Assembly: GCA_030620005.1 (NCBI GenBank)
Contig: JAUXAJ010000078.1
Coordinates: forward strand, 1-17,523
Source: Promethearchaeota archaeon
GTDB taxonomy: Archaea; Asgardarchaeota; Lokiarchaeia; Sigynarchaeales; SOKP01
DNA: 17,523 nt
Reading direction: 5' to 3'
The translations under genes were made by a program, and so were the position numbers. Of this stretch, positions 1-7,003 are shown one piece after another; position 1 is the stretch's first letter; every line of letters begins with the position of its first letter. A model generated the notes under the pieces. That model made no database searches. It was not told the origin of the DNA and worked only from the letters and a program-made list of their open reading frames with translations.

Positions 1-900
1 ATGTTAGTAGATAGAGGTCTTCTCGATCTTGATGCTCCAGTAGCAAAATATTGGCCACAGTTTGCTCAGGGAGGTAAGGAGAAATTGCCCGTACGTTATT
101 TACTTAGCCACACATCTGGCCTTGCAGGTTTTAATAAAACCATTCGAGTCAAAAAACTCTATGATTGGGATAAAATAACTACTCTATTAGCTTCTCAAGA
201 ATCTTGGTGGGAACCTGGAACTAAGAGCGGGTATCACACCATCACTTTTGGATATTTATTAGGAGAATTAGTACGCCGAATTACAGGAAAGACCTTAGGT
301 ACTTTTTTTAAGGAGGAAGTAGCAGGGCCACTTAATGCAGATTTTCATATTGGCTTTTCTGAGGAACTTGATGAGCGTGTTGGTGAACTAATATCCCCTC
401 CTCCAATAGATTTAAGTGAATTCGGAGCTATTGATCCAAAATCTATAGCCATGAGATCTTTAACTAATCCCTTGATTGATGTTGCTTACACGAAAACTAG
501 AGAATGGCGAGCAGCTGAAATCCCTGCTGCTAATGGACATGGGAATGCGAGATCAGTTGCAAGAATCACATCCGCATTAGCGTGTGGCGGTGAGCTTGAT
601 AATGTGCGTTTGCTTTCCTCAAACATTATCGAAAAATCCATCGAGGAACAATCATATGGAACTGACCTAGTTCTCAATGTACCAATACGCTTCGGCTTAG
701 GTTGGGGACTTCAGAGCAAAGAGATGCCGCTCGGTCCAAATGAACGAGTTTTTTACTGGGGTGGATATGGTGGCTCAGTAATCATAATAGATCTTGATGC
801 TAAGGCGAGCATTGCATATGTCATGAATAAAATGGTTGCGACCCTCACTGGCGATCCACGTAGTGAGGGACTCGTAGGGGCGGTGTATGATTCATTATAA
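1..900 (+). CDS. Beta-lactamase-fold serine hydrolase (PF00144 type), 5'-truncated by the window edge
   Basis: This is the C-terminal 299 residues of a class C beta-lactamase/esterase-like serine hydrolase. The first ATG is probably an internal Met: family members have the catalytic SxxK just before the stretch equivalent to MLVDRGLLDLDAPVAKYWP, and no SxxK is visible here, so the nucleophile and N-terminus lie upstream. Visible family marks are LLSHTSGL (residues 34-41), a YHT triplet at 78-80 in the place of the catalytic YxN/YxS, and WGGYGGS at 253-259 in the place of the HTG/KTG box. The substrate cannot be read from sequence; relatives include esterases, D-amino-acid peptidases and LACTB-like proteases. 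It is more diverged from the two hydrolases at 9151-11389 than those are from each other. It ends with TAA, followed by a T-rich tract. Family assignment is firm; function is open. Confidence 0.88.
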   Translation: MLVDRGLLDLDAPVAKYWPQFAQGGKEKLPVRYLLSHTSGLAGFNKTIRVKKLYDWDKITTLLASQESWWEPGTKSGYHTITFGYLLGELVRRITGKTLGTFFKEEVAGPLNADFHIGFSEELDERVGELISPPPIDLSEFGAIDPKSIAMRSLTNPLIDVAYTKTREWRAAEIPAANGHGNARSVARITSALACGGELDNVRLLSSNIIEKSIEEQSYGTDLVLNVPIRFGLGWGLQSKEMPLGPNERVFYWGGYGGSVIIIDLDAKASIAYVMNKMVATLTGDPRSEGLVGAVYDSL

Positions 901-925
901 TTTACGCAACATAATTTTTAATTTA

Positions 926-934
926 TTTTTTTTT
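926..934 (+). terminator. Candidate archaeal U-tract terminator
   Basis: Nine consecutive T residues lie 26 bases after the stop of the serine hydrolase, inside a T-rich stretch. Archaeal RNA polymerase can stop at such tracts without a strong hairpin. No hairpin is evident. Confidence 0.4.
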
Positions 935-1024
935 CTAAATGATCTGCCCATTTTAAGATTAAGTCTTGAATTAAGTACATTCCATTAGTACAAAGAATTT
1001 ACTTTTATATTTTGAGTTGATTAA

Positions 1025-1249
1025 ATGGTTCAAAAAATTAATATGGATAATTATTGGTTCAAGGAAGAAGATTTATTAAAGCCCATAAACTGGGAATACA
1101 TTTCCACACTTTCAAGAAGAATTCAAGATGCATTAGAACTTTACATGAGGGGTAAAATTTCAATTGGGAAAGCAGCGGAAATGGCGCAGTTGCACTATCG
1201 TGAATTTGATTTAATACGCTCTAAAGCGAGAATTCCATTATATATTTAG
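1025..1249 (+). CDS. UPF0175 family small DNA-binding antitoxin
   Basis: A 74-residue protein matching the UPF0175 pattern: a helix with ALELYMRGKISIGKAAEMA (residues 36-54) and a following helix HYREFDLIRSKARIPLYI, which corresponds to the usual 'ALELYREGKISLGKAAELAGMSRWEFLELL...GIPL' signature. Residues about 46-66 form a helix-turn-helix expected to bind DNA. UPF0175 genes are commonly found directly before DUF3368 PIN-like genes and are thought to act as the antitoxin. That arrangement is present here, with the next gene starting 8 bases after the stop. The length is normal for the family, so the antitoxin looks intact although its partner is not. It ends with TAG and starts with ATG. No clear Shine-Dalgarno site was seen. 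Confidence 0.82.
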   Translation: MVQKINMDNYWFKEEDLLKPINWEYISTLSRRIQDALELYMRGKISIGKAAEMAQLHYREFDLIRSKARIPLYI

Positions 1250-1257
1250 GATTATTA

Positions 1258-1506
1258 TTGTTAATTGTCATTTCAAATACATCTCCATTAATTTACTTTG
1301 GTATCATTGGAAAACTATCAATTTTAAAAAGATTATATTCACAGATTTACATTCCTACTGAAGTTTGGAACGAATTAATCCATCCAATTTTAAAAACTGA
1401 TAATGGTATTCCAAAAGGTGTCAATTTAGGCTTGGTAGCTAAAAAAGCAGGATGGCTTATCATAAAAAATCCCGAAGATAATGAATACATAGAAATCGCA
1501 AATTAA
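1258..1506 (+). CDS. DUF3368 PIN-like toxin, C-terminally truncated
   Basis: An 82-residue protein beginning LIVISNTSPLIYFGIIGKLSIL, the typical start of DUF3368 PIN-like proteins (putative RNases, usually about 150-160 residues). IPTEVWNELI (32-41) supplies the second acidic position (E39). The protein stops at TAA after WLIIKNPEDNEYIEIAN. The conserved C-terminal half, with the GEAEAI helix and the 'DD.KGR' acidic residues, is missing, and the 66 bases up to the next gene do not encode it. N7 stands where many PIN proteins have Asp. The start is a TTG, with AGGA at 1248-1251 overlapping the stop of the antitoxin gene. This spacing suggests translational coupling. Lacking part of its catalytic acidic set, the product is probably inactive, so this may be a decaying toxin gene. 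Confidence 0.7.
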   Translation: MLIVISNTSPLIYFGIIGKLSILKRLYSQIYIPTEVWNELIHPILKTDNGIPKGVNLGLVAKKAGWLIIKNPEDNEYIEIAN

Positions 1507-1520
1507 TTTAATTAAAAATC

Positions 1521-1539
1521 AAAAAATGTATTAAAAAAA
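1521..1539 (-). terminator. Candidate U-tract terminator for the dehydrogenase gene
   Basis: On the minus strand two T runs (complements of A6 at 1521-1526 and A7 at 1533-1539) lie 34-52 bases past the stop of the dehydrogenase gene. This fits an archaeal T-tract terminator. No stable hairpin was seen. Confidence 0.35.
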
Positions 1540-1572
1540 GGATTAAATATGGTTAATTGGTAGGTTATTAAA

Positions 1573-3051
1573 CTAATCCCATTCGATCTTGGTAGATCCA
1601 TGAAATCGTTCAATTATCACGCGTTCTTGAGTAAAAAACCTTAAAGCTTCGTATCCTTGGGCTCGAAGTGTGCCGAAGAAGGAATCTTTTGCTCCCGCAA
1701 AGGGGAACCATGCAAGTGGTGCTACAACACCTATATTGATTCCGAGTTGAATGTTGTTGACTTCATTTCGGAAGTAGCGTGATTCTTCTCCACTTTCGGT
1801 ATAAATTGTAACCGCGTTTCCTTTTGGATTTTGATTGATTATTTCTATGGCTTCTTTCAATGTGTCCACGCAATCAAGGCAGGCTACTGGTCCAAAAACT
1901 TCTTCGTCGTAAACTTTCATTCCAGGTTTCGCATTTTCAAATATGCAGGGTCCTAAGAAATAACCTTTCTCGTATCCCTTTATTTTCAATCCTCGACCGT
2001 CCAAAATTAGTGTGGCCCCCTCGTCGAGACCGTTTTGAATTTGTTCGTGAAGCTTATTCAACGCTTTTTTGGACACCACGGGACCCATGAAAGTTTCTTT
2101 ATTCATGCCATAACCAACTTTGAGCGCCCTTGTTGCTTCAATAAATTTTTGTTTCACGGAATCATAAAATTTTTGGCTTCCCACGACCATGACTATTGAT
2201 CCAGCCAAGCATCTTTGCCCTGAGTTGCCGAAAAAAGAGTTTATGAGATTAGACATTATTTTATCAACATTAGCGTTTTCCGTGATGACTAAAAAGTTAT
2301 TAGCTCCTCCATGGCATTGGGCTCGTTTACATAAACTGCTTGCTTTTTTATAAATGGCTTGAGCTACTGGAGTGGATCCTACACTAGACACTCCAACCAC
2401 TTCAGGATGTTCAATCAACTGATTTACAATTTCCACATCGCCGTGAATTAAACTAAGAACACCAGGTGGAAAACCTGCTTCATCAATGTATTTAAAAATA
2501 ACTTCTAACGCCCATGGTGTTTGTTCATTTGATTTAACAATGTAAGAGTTTCCGGCAGCAACAGCAAACGGTAAAAACCAAAATGGAACCAATGCGGGAA
2601 AGTTAAATGGGGGAATCATGATGAAAACACCTAAAGGTTCAAGAATGGAATACTCGTCAATTCCTAGCGCAATATTGGGCATGTACTTACCCATTTGATA
2701 TTCTGGCACGCACAATGAAGCTTCAATATTTTGGTAAGTTCGAACGACTTCTCCTCTTGCCGCGTTCCATTCTTTACCATGATTTATTACGATGGATTCC
2801 GTGATTTCTTCAACATTTTCTTTAATTAAATCCACTAATCGCAAAAGAGGATGAATCCTCTCAATTCCTGGTACTTTTTTCCAGACCAAAAATCCTTCTT
2901 TAGCTGCCTTGACAGCTTCATCTACTTCTTCCCTTGTTGACATTGGAATTTTACCAAGTGGTTCATCCAAGGCAGGATTCATGTATTCCATGAAACGGTC
3001 ACTTTTTGAACTCACAAATTTTCCATTTACATAATTTTCTAATACTTTCAT
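1573..3051 (-). CDS. mmsA: Methylmalonate-semialdehyde dehydrogenase (CoA-acylating)
   Basis: A 492-residue aldehyde dehydrogenase of the MmsA/IolA type, normal in length and probably cytosolic. This family oxidises malonate or methylmalonate semialdehyde with NAD+ and CoA to acetyl-CoA or propionyl-CoA plus CO2. Family marks are EPLGVFIMIPPFNFPALVPF (138-157, oxyanion Asn150), the NAD-binding IVKSNEQTP (Lys173), VGSTPVAQAIY (224-234) and NSGQRCLAG with catalytic Cys281. As in other MMSDHs, the canonical ALDH Glu (ELGG) is absent; the segment reads CHGGANN (246-252). R104 and R280 match the two arginines that bind the substrate carboxylate in Bacillus MMSDH. The gene starts 199 bases from the divergent aminotransferase, so the pair could consume beta-alanine or 3-aminoisobutyrate. 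Another short carboxylated semialdehyde substrate is possible, because CHGGANN differs from the usual ALGGAKN. ATG start without an obvious Shine-Dalgarno site. Confidence 0.88.
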   Translation of the reverse strand: MKVLENYVNGKFVSSKSDRFMEYMNPALDEPLGKIPMSTREEVDEAVKAAKEGFLVWKKVPGIERIHPLLRLVDLIKENVEEITESIVINHGKEWNAARGEVVRTYQNIEASLCVPEYQMGKYMPNIALGIDEYSILEPLGVFIMIPPFNFPALVPFWFLPFAVAAGNSYIVKSNEQTPWALEVIFKYIDEAGFPPGVLSLIHGDVEIVNQLIEHPEVVGVSSVGSTPVAQAIYKKASSLCKRAQCHGGANNFLVITENANVDKIMSNLINSFFGNSGQRCLAGSIVMVVGSQKFYDSVKQKFIEATRALKVGYGMNKETFMGPVVSKKALNKLHEQIQNGLDEGATLILDGRGLKIKGYEKGYFLGPCIFENAKPGMKVYDEEVFGPVACLDCVDTLKEAIEIINQNPKGNAVTIYTESGEESRYFRNEVNNIQLGINIGVVAPLAWFPFAGAKDSFFGTLRAQGYEALRFFTQERVIIERFHGSTKIEWD

Positions 3052-3105
3052 TTTGCATAATCAGAATTTTCTTTTTTTTAAAAAACACAATTTATCATAC
3101 AAATC

Positions 3106-3117
3106 ACAATTAATTGT
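3106..3117. promoter_or_regulatory. 12-bp perfect palindrome in divergent promoter region (candidate operator)
   Basis: ACAATTAATTGT is its own reverse complement. It lies between the divergent dehydrogenase and aminotransferase genes, 55 bases before the dehydrogenase start. Its ACAA/TTGT ends recur in the two other inverted repeats of the same gap, as expected for a multi-site regulator such as the AsnC/Lrp protein encoded at 4620-5120. That link is an inference. The AT-rich composition makes chance palindromes fairly likely. Confidence 0.4.
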
Positions 3118-3147
3118 TTAACATTTAAAAGTTTTCTTCATATTTAT

Positions 3148-3183
3148 TACAAATATTTATATTTTTATTTGTATTAATTACAA
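3148..3183. promoter_or_regulatory. Overlapping inverted repeats in divergent promoter region (candidate operator and TATA region)
   Basis: TACAAATA (3148-3155) and TATTTGTA (3166-3173) form a perfect 8-bp inverted repeat with a 10-bp spacer. The right arm is shared with a second, shorter repeat, TTGTA (3169-3173) and TACAA (3179-3183). The spacer is TA-rich (TTTATATTTT) and could contain a TATA box, so a bound regulator could block transcription. The 199-bp gap (3052-3250) holds no gene and must carry promoters for both flanking genes. Assignment to the nearby AsnC/Lrp protein is an inference. Confidence 0.4.
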
Positions 3184-3237
3184 TAGTAAAATTATGAAAT
3201 GATAGAGAATTAAAGAGAATTTAAAAAAAAATTAGAA

Positions 3238-3245
3238 AGAGAGGG
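3238..3245 (+). promoter_or_regulatory. Shine-Dalgarno-like site of the aminotransferase gene
   Basis: AGAGAGGG ends 5 bases before the ATG at 3251. It is one of the few purine-rich ribosome-binding-like sites in the window, and it supports the chosen start and a leadered transcript for this gene. Confidence 0.45.
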
Positions 3246-3250
3246 TATAA

Positions 3251-4588
3251 ATGGATGAGAATTTAGTACCTAAGGATCTTCGCAAGGCATATACAAAAAA
3301 GGAAATTCTTGCGATCGAACAAAAGCACATAATCCCTGCAGTTTCTCATTATTATGAAGACCCAATACTTATTGTTCGTGGTGAAGGAGCGACTTTAGAA
3401 GATGATTCTGGCAAGCAATATATCGATTTATTTTCAGGCATCTGCACGAAAATTACCGGATACGGTCATCCGAAATTTGTAGCAACGCTAAAATGGCAGA
3501 TAGATAGACTAGTCTATACTAGCACGTTATATTCTACGATTCCTTATGCTGTACTTTCACAGAAATTAGCCGAGATTGCACCCTCTGGTTTATCTCAGTG
3601 TTTTATAGCAAGTAGTGGGTCAGAAGCAAATGAGTCTGCTCTATACATGGCAAGAAAATACACGAAAAATCCATACATCGTAGCATGTACTCACGCTTAC
3701 CATGGCCGCACGGCACTCACTCGTGAGATTTCCAGTGCTGGCTGGCGTAACGTGCCTGAATGTCATCCTCCTGGTGTTCGTTTTACTCCTAATGGTTATT
3801 GTTATCGTTGTGCCTTTAAGCAATCATATCCTGACTGCGACATTGAATGTGCCCGTTATCTCCGTGAAGTCATTCGAACGCAAACTAACAAAGCTATTGC
3901 TGCATTTATCGCTGAACCAATTCAAGGTGTTGGGGGAATCATTCAACCTCCTCCAGAATTCTTCCAGATCGCCCATGAAATCGTAAAAGAATATGGAGGG
4001 CTCTTCATTGCTGATGAGGTGCAAACAGGATTTGGACGCACTGGTAATAAATGGTGGGGGATCCAACATTCTAATGTAAATCCAGATATAATTACCATGG
4101 CTAAAGGCTTTGGTAGCGGAGTCCCTATAGGAGGATTTTTGACGCGTCCTGAATATGCCACAGAATACGCTCAAACAGATGCTTTCGTTACTTTTGGAGG
4201 AAATCCCTTGATGTGTGCCGCAGCAGTAGCTGTTATTGAAATCATCCAAGAAGAAGATTATCTCACGAGAGCGACTAAACTTGGTGAGACCCTGAAAAAA
4301 CGACTTCAGTCTCTTAAAGAAGAACATGAAATTATTGGTGATGTGCGCGGGCAGGGAATGATGTTAGGGATGGAACTCGTCCGTGATCAAGCGTCAAAGG
4401 AACCTGCTACAGAAGAAATGCTACATGTAATGCAAGCATGCAGGCAAAGTGGGCTCCTTATTGGTAAGGGAGGTATTGATGGTAACGTTATAAGAATACA
4501 ACCTCCACTCGAACTAACGCAGGAGCAAATTGAAAATGCTTGCGAAATTCTCGATGTCGCTTTTACTGAAGTCGAACGCACTTTATAA
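3251..4588 (+). CDS. Class III PLP-dependent aminotransferase (omega-amino acid / AGXT2-like)
   Basis: A 445-residue fold-type I aminotransferase of normal length. SSGSEANESA (121-130) and HAYHGRTA (148-155) bind PLP, LFIADEVQTGFGRTG (251-265) carries Asp255, and MAKGFGSGVPIGG (283-295) has the Schiff-base Lys285. Class III enzymes move the amino group of omega- or beta-amino acids, GABA or ornithine to pyruvate, glyoxylate or 2-oxoglutarate. I cannot fix the substrate from sequence, but divergence from a methylmalonate-semialdehyde dehydrogenase favours beta-alanine or 3-aminoisobutyrate, giving malonate or methylmalonate semialdehyde. An insert at 184-200 has four cysteines (C184, C187, C196, C200) in a CYRC-x8-CDIEC layout. 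I recall similar cysteine inserts in some archaeal and bacterial relatives; they could bind a metal. The AsnC/Lrp gene follows after 31 bases and is probably co-transcribed. Confidence 0.87.
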   Translation: MDENLVPKDLRKAYTKKEILAIEQKHIIPAVSHYYEDPILIVRGEGATLEDDSGKQYIDLFSGICTKITGYGHPKFVATLKWQIDRLVYTSTLYSTIPYAVLSQKLAEIAPSGLSQCFIASSGSEANESALYMARKYTKNPYIVACTHAYHGRTALTREISSAGWRNVPECHPPGVRFTPNGYCYRCAFKQSYPDCDIECARYLREVIRTQTNKAIAAFIAEPIQGVGGIIQPPPEFFQIAHEIVKEYGGLFIADEVQTGFGRTGNKWWGIQHSNVNPDIITMAKGFGSGVPIGGFLTRPEYATEYAQTDAFVTFGGNPLMCAAAVAVIEIIQEEDYLTRATKLGETLKKRLQSLKEEHEIIGDVRGQGMMLGMELVRDQASKEPATEEMLHVMQACRQSGLLIGKGGIDGNVIRIQPPLELTQEQIENACEILDVAFTEVERTL

Positions 4589-4619
4589 ATTTCTTTATTA
4601 ATCTACATTTTAATACAAG

Positions 4620-5120
4620 GTGAGGAAAATATCTGACCAAGATCATGTTCTTGATGATATAGATAAAAGGATTTTAAATATACTCCAAGAGAATTGTAAA
4701 ACAACTGCAGAAGAGATACATGAAAAATTAAAGTTACCAAAAACAACAATATATTATCGAATTAGAAGATTAGAGGATAAAAATATTATTGAAGGATATC
4801 ATGCAAAAGTAAATACTGAGAAACTTGGAATGGATTTTTACATGATCATTCGTGTACGTGCAAAGTATGGAAAATGTTATGACAATAAAATAGGAGAATC
4901 ATTATCTAACATACCAGGAGTCTGGGGTGTTTTTTTTGTATTTGGAGATAATGATTTTATTGTTTTAGCTCGAGGAGATTCCCGCCAAGCTTTAGTAGAA
5001 AAAATCCAAACAATGATGGGGATGGAGGATATTGAAAGAACTTCAACTTCCATTGTTGCAAATACTTTTAAGTTAGATCAAAGAATGTTTTTTAATTTTT
5101 CAAAGGAAAAATTGAAGTAA
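4620..5120 (+). CDS. Lrp/AsnC family transcriptional regulator
   Basis: A 166-residue protein with the two-domain Lrp/AsnC build. An N-terminal winged helix-turn-helix (LDDIDKRILNILQEN, 11-25, then LPKTTIYYRIRRLEDKNII, 39-57) binds DNA. A RAM effector/oligomerisation domain (about 72-150) includes IPGVWGVFFVFGDNDFIVLA. Members usually respond to amino acids and often control neighbouring amino-acid genes. Its place right after the aminotransferase suggests local control of that gene and the divergent dehydrogenase, possibly through the inverted repeats at 3106-3183. The start is GTG at 4620. A stop in the same frame at 4611-4613 leaves no upstream alternative, and no in-frame ATG occurs before the HTH. 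Family assignment is firm; the regulated genes and ligand are inferred. Confidence 0.88.
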   Translation: MRKISDQDHVLDDIDKRILNILQENCKTTAEEIHEKLKLPKTTIYYRIRRLEDKNIIEGYHAKVNTEKLGMDFYMIIRVRAKYGKCYDNKIGESLSNIPGVWGVFFVFGDNDFIVLARGDSRQALVEKIQTMMGMEDIERTSTSIVANTFKLDQRMFFNFSKEKLK

Positions 5121-5443
5121 AATCTTCCTATTTAACGATATTAATAATATTAACAAAAATCCCTTTTTAATTCATTTCTGTCAATCTTTCTTCGTGAAGT
5201 TTAATTCGTTTTTGAGAGAAATCTTGTATTTTTGTCTTTTAATGAGTGCTTCATTCCTTTAGAATAACGAAAAAAGAGAGATTATGGAAAAATCTTGACA
5301 CCCTCCTTCAACTATTTCTTTTCAAATCTATTGAATAGAATAAATCATTGTTATATTGTAAAAATATTAAAAATTAAAAATTAACATAATATTATTAAAA
5401 ATTACTTTACTATTTTAAAACTAAAAATTGAAAGTTACTTATA
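5121..5443. other. 323-bp intergenic region, no gene seen
   Basis: Very AT-rich. Its right half is low-complexity A/T with short direct repeats of TTAAAAA. I found no credible coding stretch, RNA gene or strong hairpin on either strand. The last 35 bases (TATTTTAAAA at 5411-5420, about 25 bases before the ATG at 5444) could be a TATA box driving a nearly leaderless transcript of the dipeptidase gene. Confidence 0.45.
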
Positions 5444-6964
5444 ATGGTACTTGAAAATTTAAAACCAAAATTAGTATGGGAAATTTTCGAAGAATTAATA
5501 GCTAAGAATCCCCATCCATCAAAACATGAAGAACAATTACGGGACGCAATCAAAAATTGGGTCCAAGGGCAAGCCAAAGCTAATGGACTAGATATTAGAA
5601 TGAAAGAAGATGCTGTTGGGAACATTTTTATTAAATTACCGGCGTCAAGAGGGATGGAATCGAGTCCCGCCATTCTATTTCAAGCGCACTTAGATATGGT
5701 TTGTGTAACAGATCGACCAGGAGGATTTAATTTTGATACTAACCCCATTCCCATCAGAATTCAAGATAATAACGAATGGGTGGATGCTGATGGCACGTCT
5801 CTGGGGGCAGATAACGGAATTGGGGTTGCTTTAGCTTTAGCATTACTTTTTGAGGTAAATGGAGATATGAAGCACGGACCAATTGAAGTTCTCCTAACAG
5901 TTGATGAAGAAGCTGGAATGTCGGGAGTTAGAGAGCTTGATGTTGAAGCTCTAGAAATCGAAAGCAAATTACTTGTAAATAATGATACTGATTGTCTGGG
6001 CGAGATTTATATCGGGTGTAGTGGTGGAAGTGAAACAACTTTTACAAAAAAACTCGAACGAATCAAAGATTTTTCGGAACAAGATTATAAATTTGTTGAA
6101 ATCTCGATTTCTGGCTTGTTGGGAGGGCATTCCGGAGGAGAAATACACTTACCAAGAGCGAATGCAAATAAATTAATGGCAAGGTGTCTTTCTGCTGGAA
6201 ACGAAACGACAGATTTGTGTTTGTGTGAATGGAATGGTGGAGATAAAATGAACGCAATTCCTCGTGTTGCGAAAGCTAAAATTGCCGTACCTGCCGATAA
6301 TTTCGGAGCGTTCCAGAGAACTTTTAATTCTGAGGTAGAGTTAATAATGAATTATTGGCAATATCCTTCCGAACACGTGGAAAAACTCGAACCATCCTTA
6401 AAAATTGAGCTGAAAGACGCTAAATCCGAACCTTTTTTTTATAAAGACGAGACGAAAGCTATTATTTCAACGGCAGACATGGTATTCAACGGAGTTGTAA
6501 ATTTTTCTCCTACTATTGAAGGGCTTACAGAAACATCAAATAATTTTGCAATCGTGAATACTACAGAAAATGAAATATCCTTCCATTTTTATAGTCGAGG
6601 TAATCACGATCTAAAGGCATTTATTCGTTCTTTGGTTCAATTAGGAAAATATACCAACTGGGAAATCGTCAAACACGAAGTAAATTTCGGTTGGATCCCC
6701 GATTTTGATAGCCCTTTTTTAAAATTTGTTAAAGAACACTACGAAAAGGTTTATCAAAAACCTATAATAGTTACAGCAATCCATGGAGGCTTAGAAACGA
6801 GGGAATTTATAAAAAAAATTCCGGGAATTCAAATGGTTTCGTTTGGCCCTACTATTCTTAGACTTCACTCACCCGACGAAAAATTGAGAATTGCTGATGT
6901 AGGCATTATATTTCGAGTGATAAAAGAACTAGTAACAAATATTGATAAGTACAAAAGCAAATAA
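5444..6964 (+). CDS. pepD: PepD-type cytosolic dipeptidase (M20C, aminoacyl-histidine dipeptidase family)
   Basis: A 506-residue M20C metallopeptidase, close to the usual family length (about 485). Such enzymes split a wide range of dipeptides, including Xaa-His, with two zinc ions in the cytosol. Visible marks in order are NPHPSKHEEQL (22-32), QAHLDMV (80-86; metal ligand His82, catalytic Asp84), GTSLGADNGIGVA (117-129; bridging Asp123), LLTVDEEAGMSG (150-161; general base Glu155, ligand Glu156), NNDTD (ligand Asp181), IGCSGGSETTF (190-200), LGGHSGGEIH in the lid domain and, near the end, FGPTILRLHSPDEKLR with ligand His475. All expected ligands are present, so it should be active. No signal peptide. 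It stands alone, convergent with the MaoC-like gene, and could recycle dipeptides to supply the amino-acid catabolism encoded to its left; that link is an inference. Confidence 0.92.
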   Translation: MVLENLKPKLVWEIFEELIAKNPHPSKHEEQLRDAIKNWVQGQAKANGLDIRMKEDAVGNIFIKLPASRGMESSPAILFQAHLDMVCVTDRPGGFNFDTNPIPIRIQDNNEWVDADGTSLGADNGIGVALALALLFEVNGDMKHGPIEVLLTVDEEAGMSGVRELDVEALEIESKLLVNNDTDCLGEIYIGCSGGSETTFTKKLERIKDFSEQDYKFVEISISGLLGGHSGGEIHLPRANANKLMARCLSAGNETTDLCLCEWNGGDKMNAIPRVAKAKIAVPADNFGAFQRTFNSEVELIMNYWQYPSEHVEKLEPSLKIELKDAKSEPFFYKDETKAIISTADMVFNGVVNFSPTIEGLTETSNNFAIVNTTENEISFHFYSRGNHDLKAFIRSLVQLGKYTNWEIVKHEVNFGWIPDFDSPFLKFVKEHYEKVYQKPIIVTAIHGGLETREFIKKIPGIQMVSFGPTILRLHSPDEKLRIADVGIIFRVIKELVTNIDKYKSK

Positions 6965-7003
6965 AGTGAAAGTGTTTAAGCGGACGATTGTCAGAAAACC
7001 TAA

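Noticed and set aside
3824..4327. A 167-codon minus-strand open frame opposite the aminotransferase gene.
   Set aside because: It lies fully inside a clearly real gene, has no recognisable domain and is rich in Ser/Phe as expected from the antisense of the coding frame.
5121..5443. Possible small gene or RNA in the 323-bp gap before pepD.
   Set aside because: One 46-codon open frame from 5122 is Asn/Phe-rich with no start or similarity; no tRNA-like cloverleaf or stable hairpin was seen.
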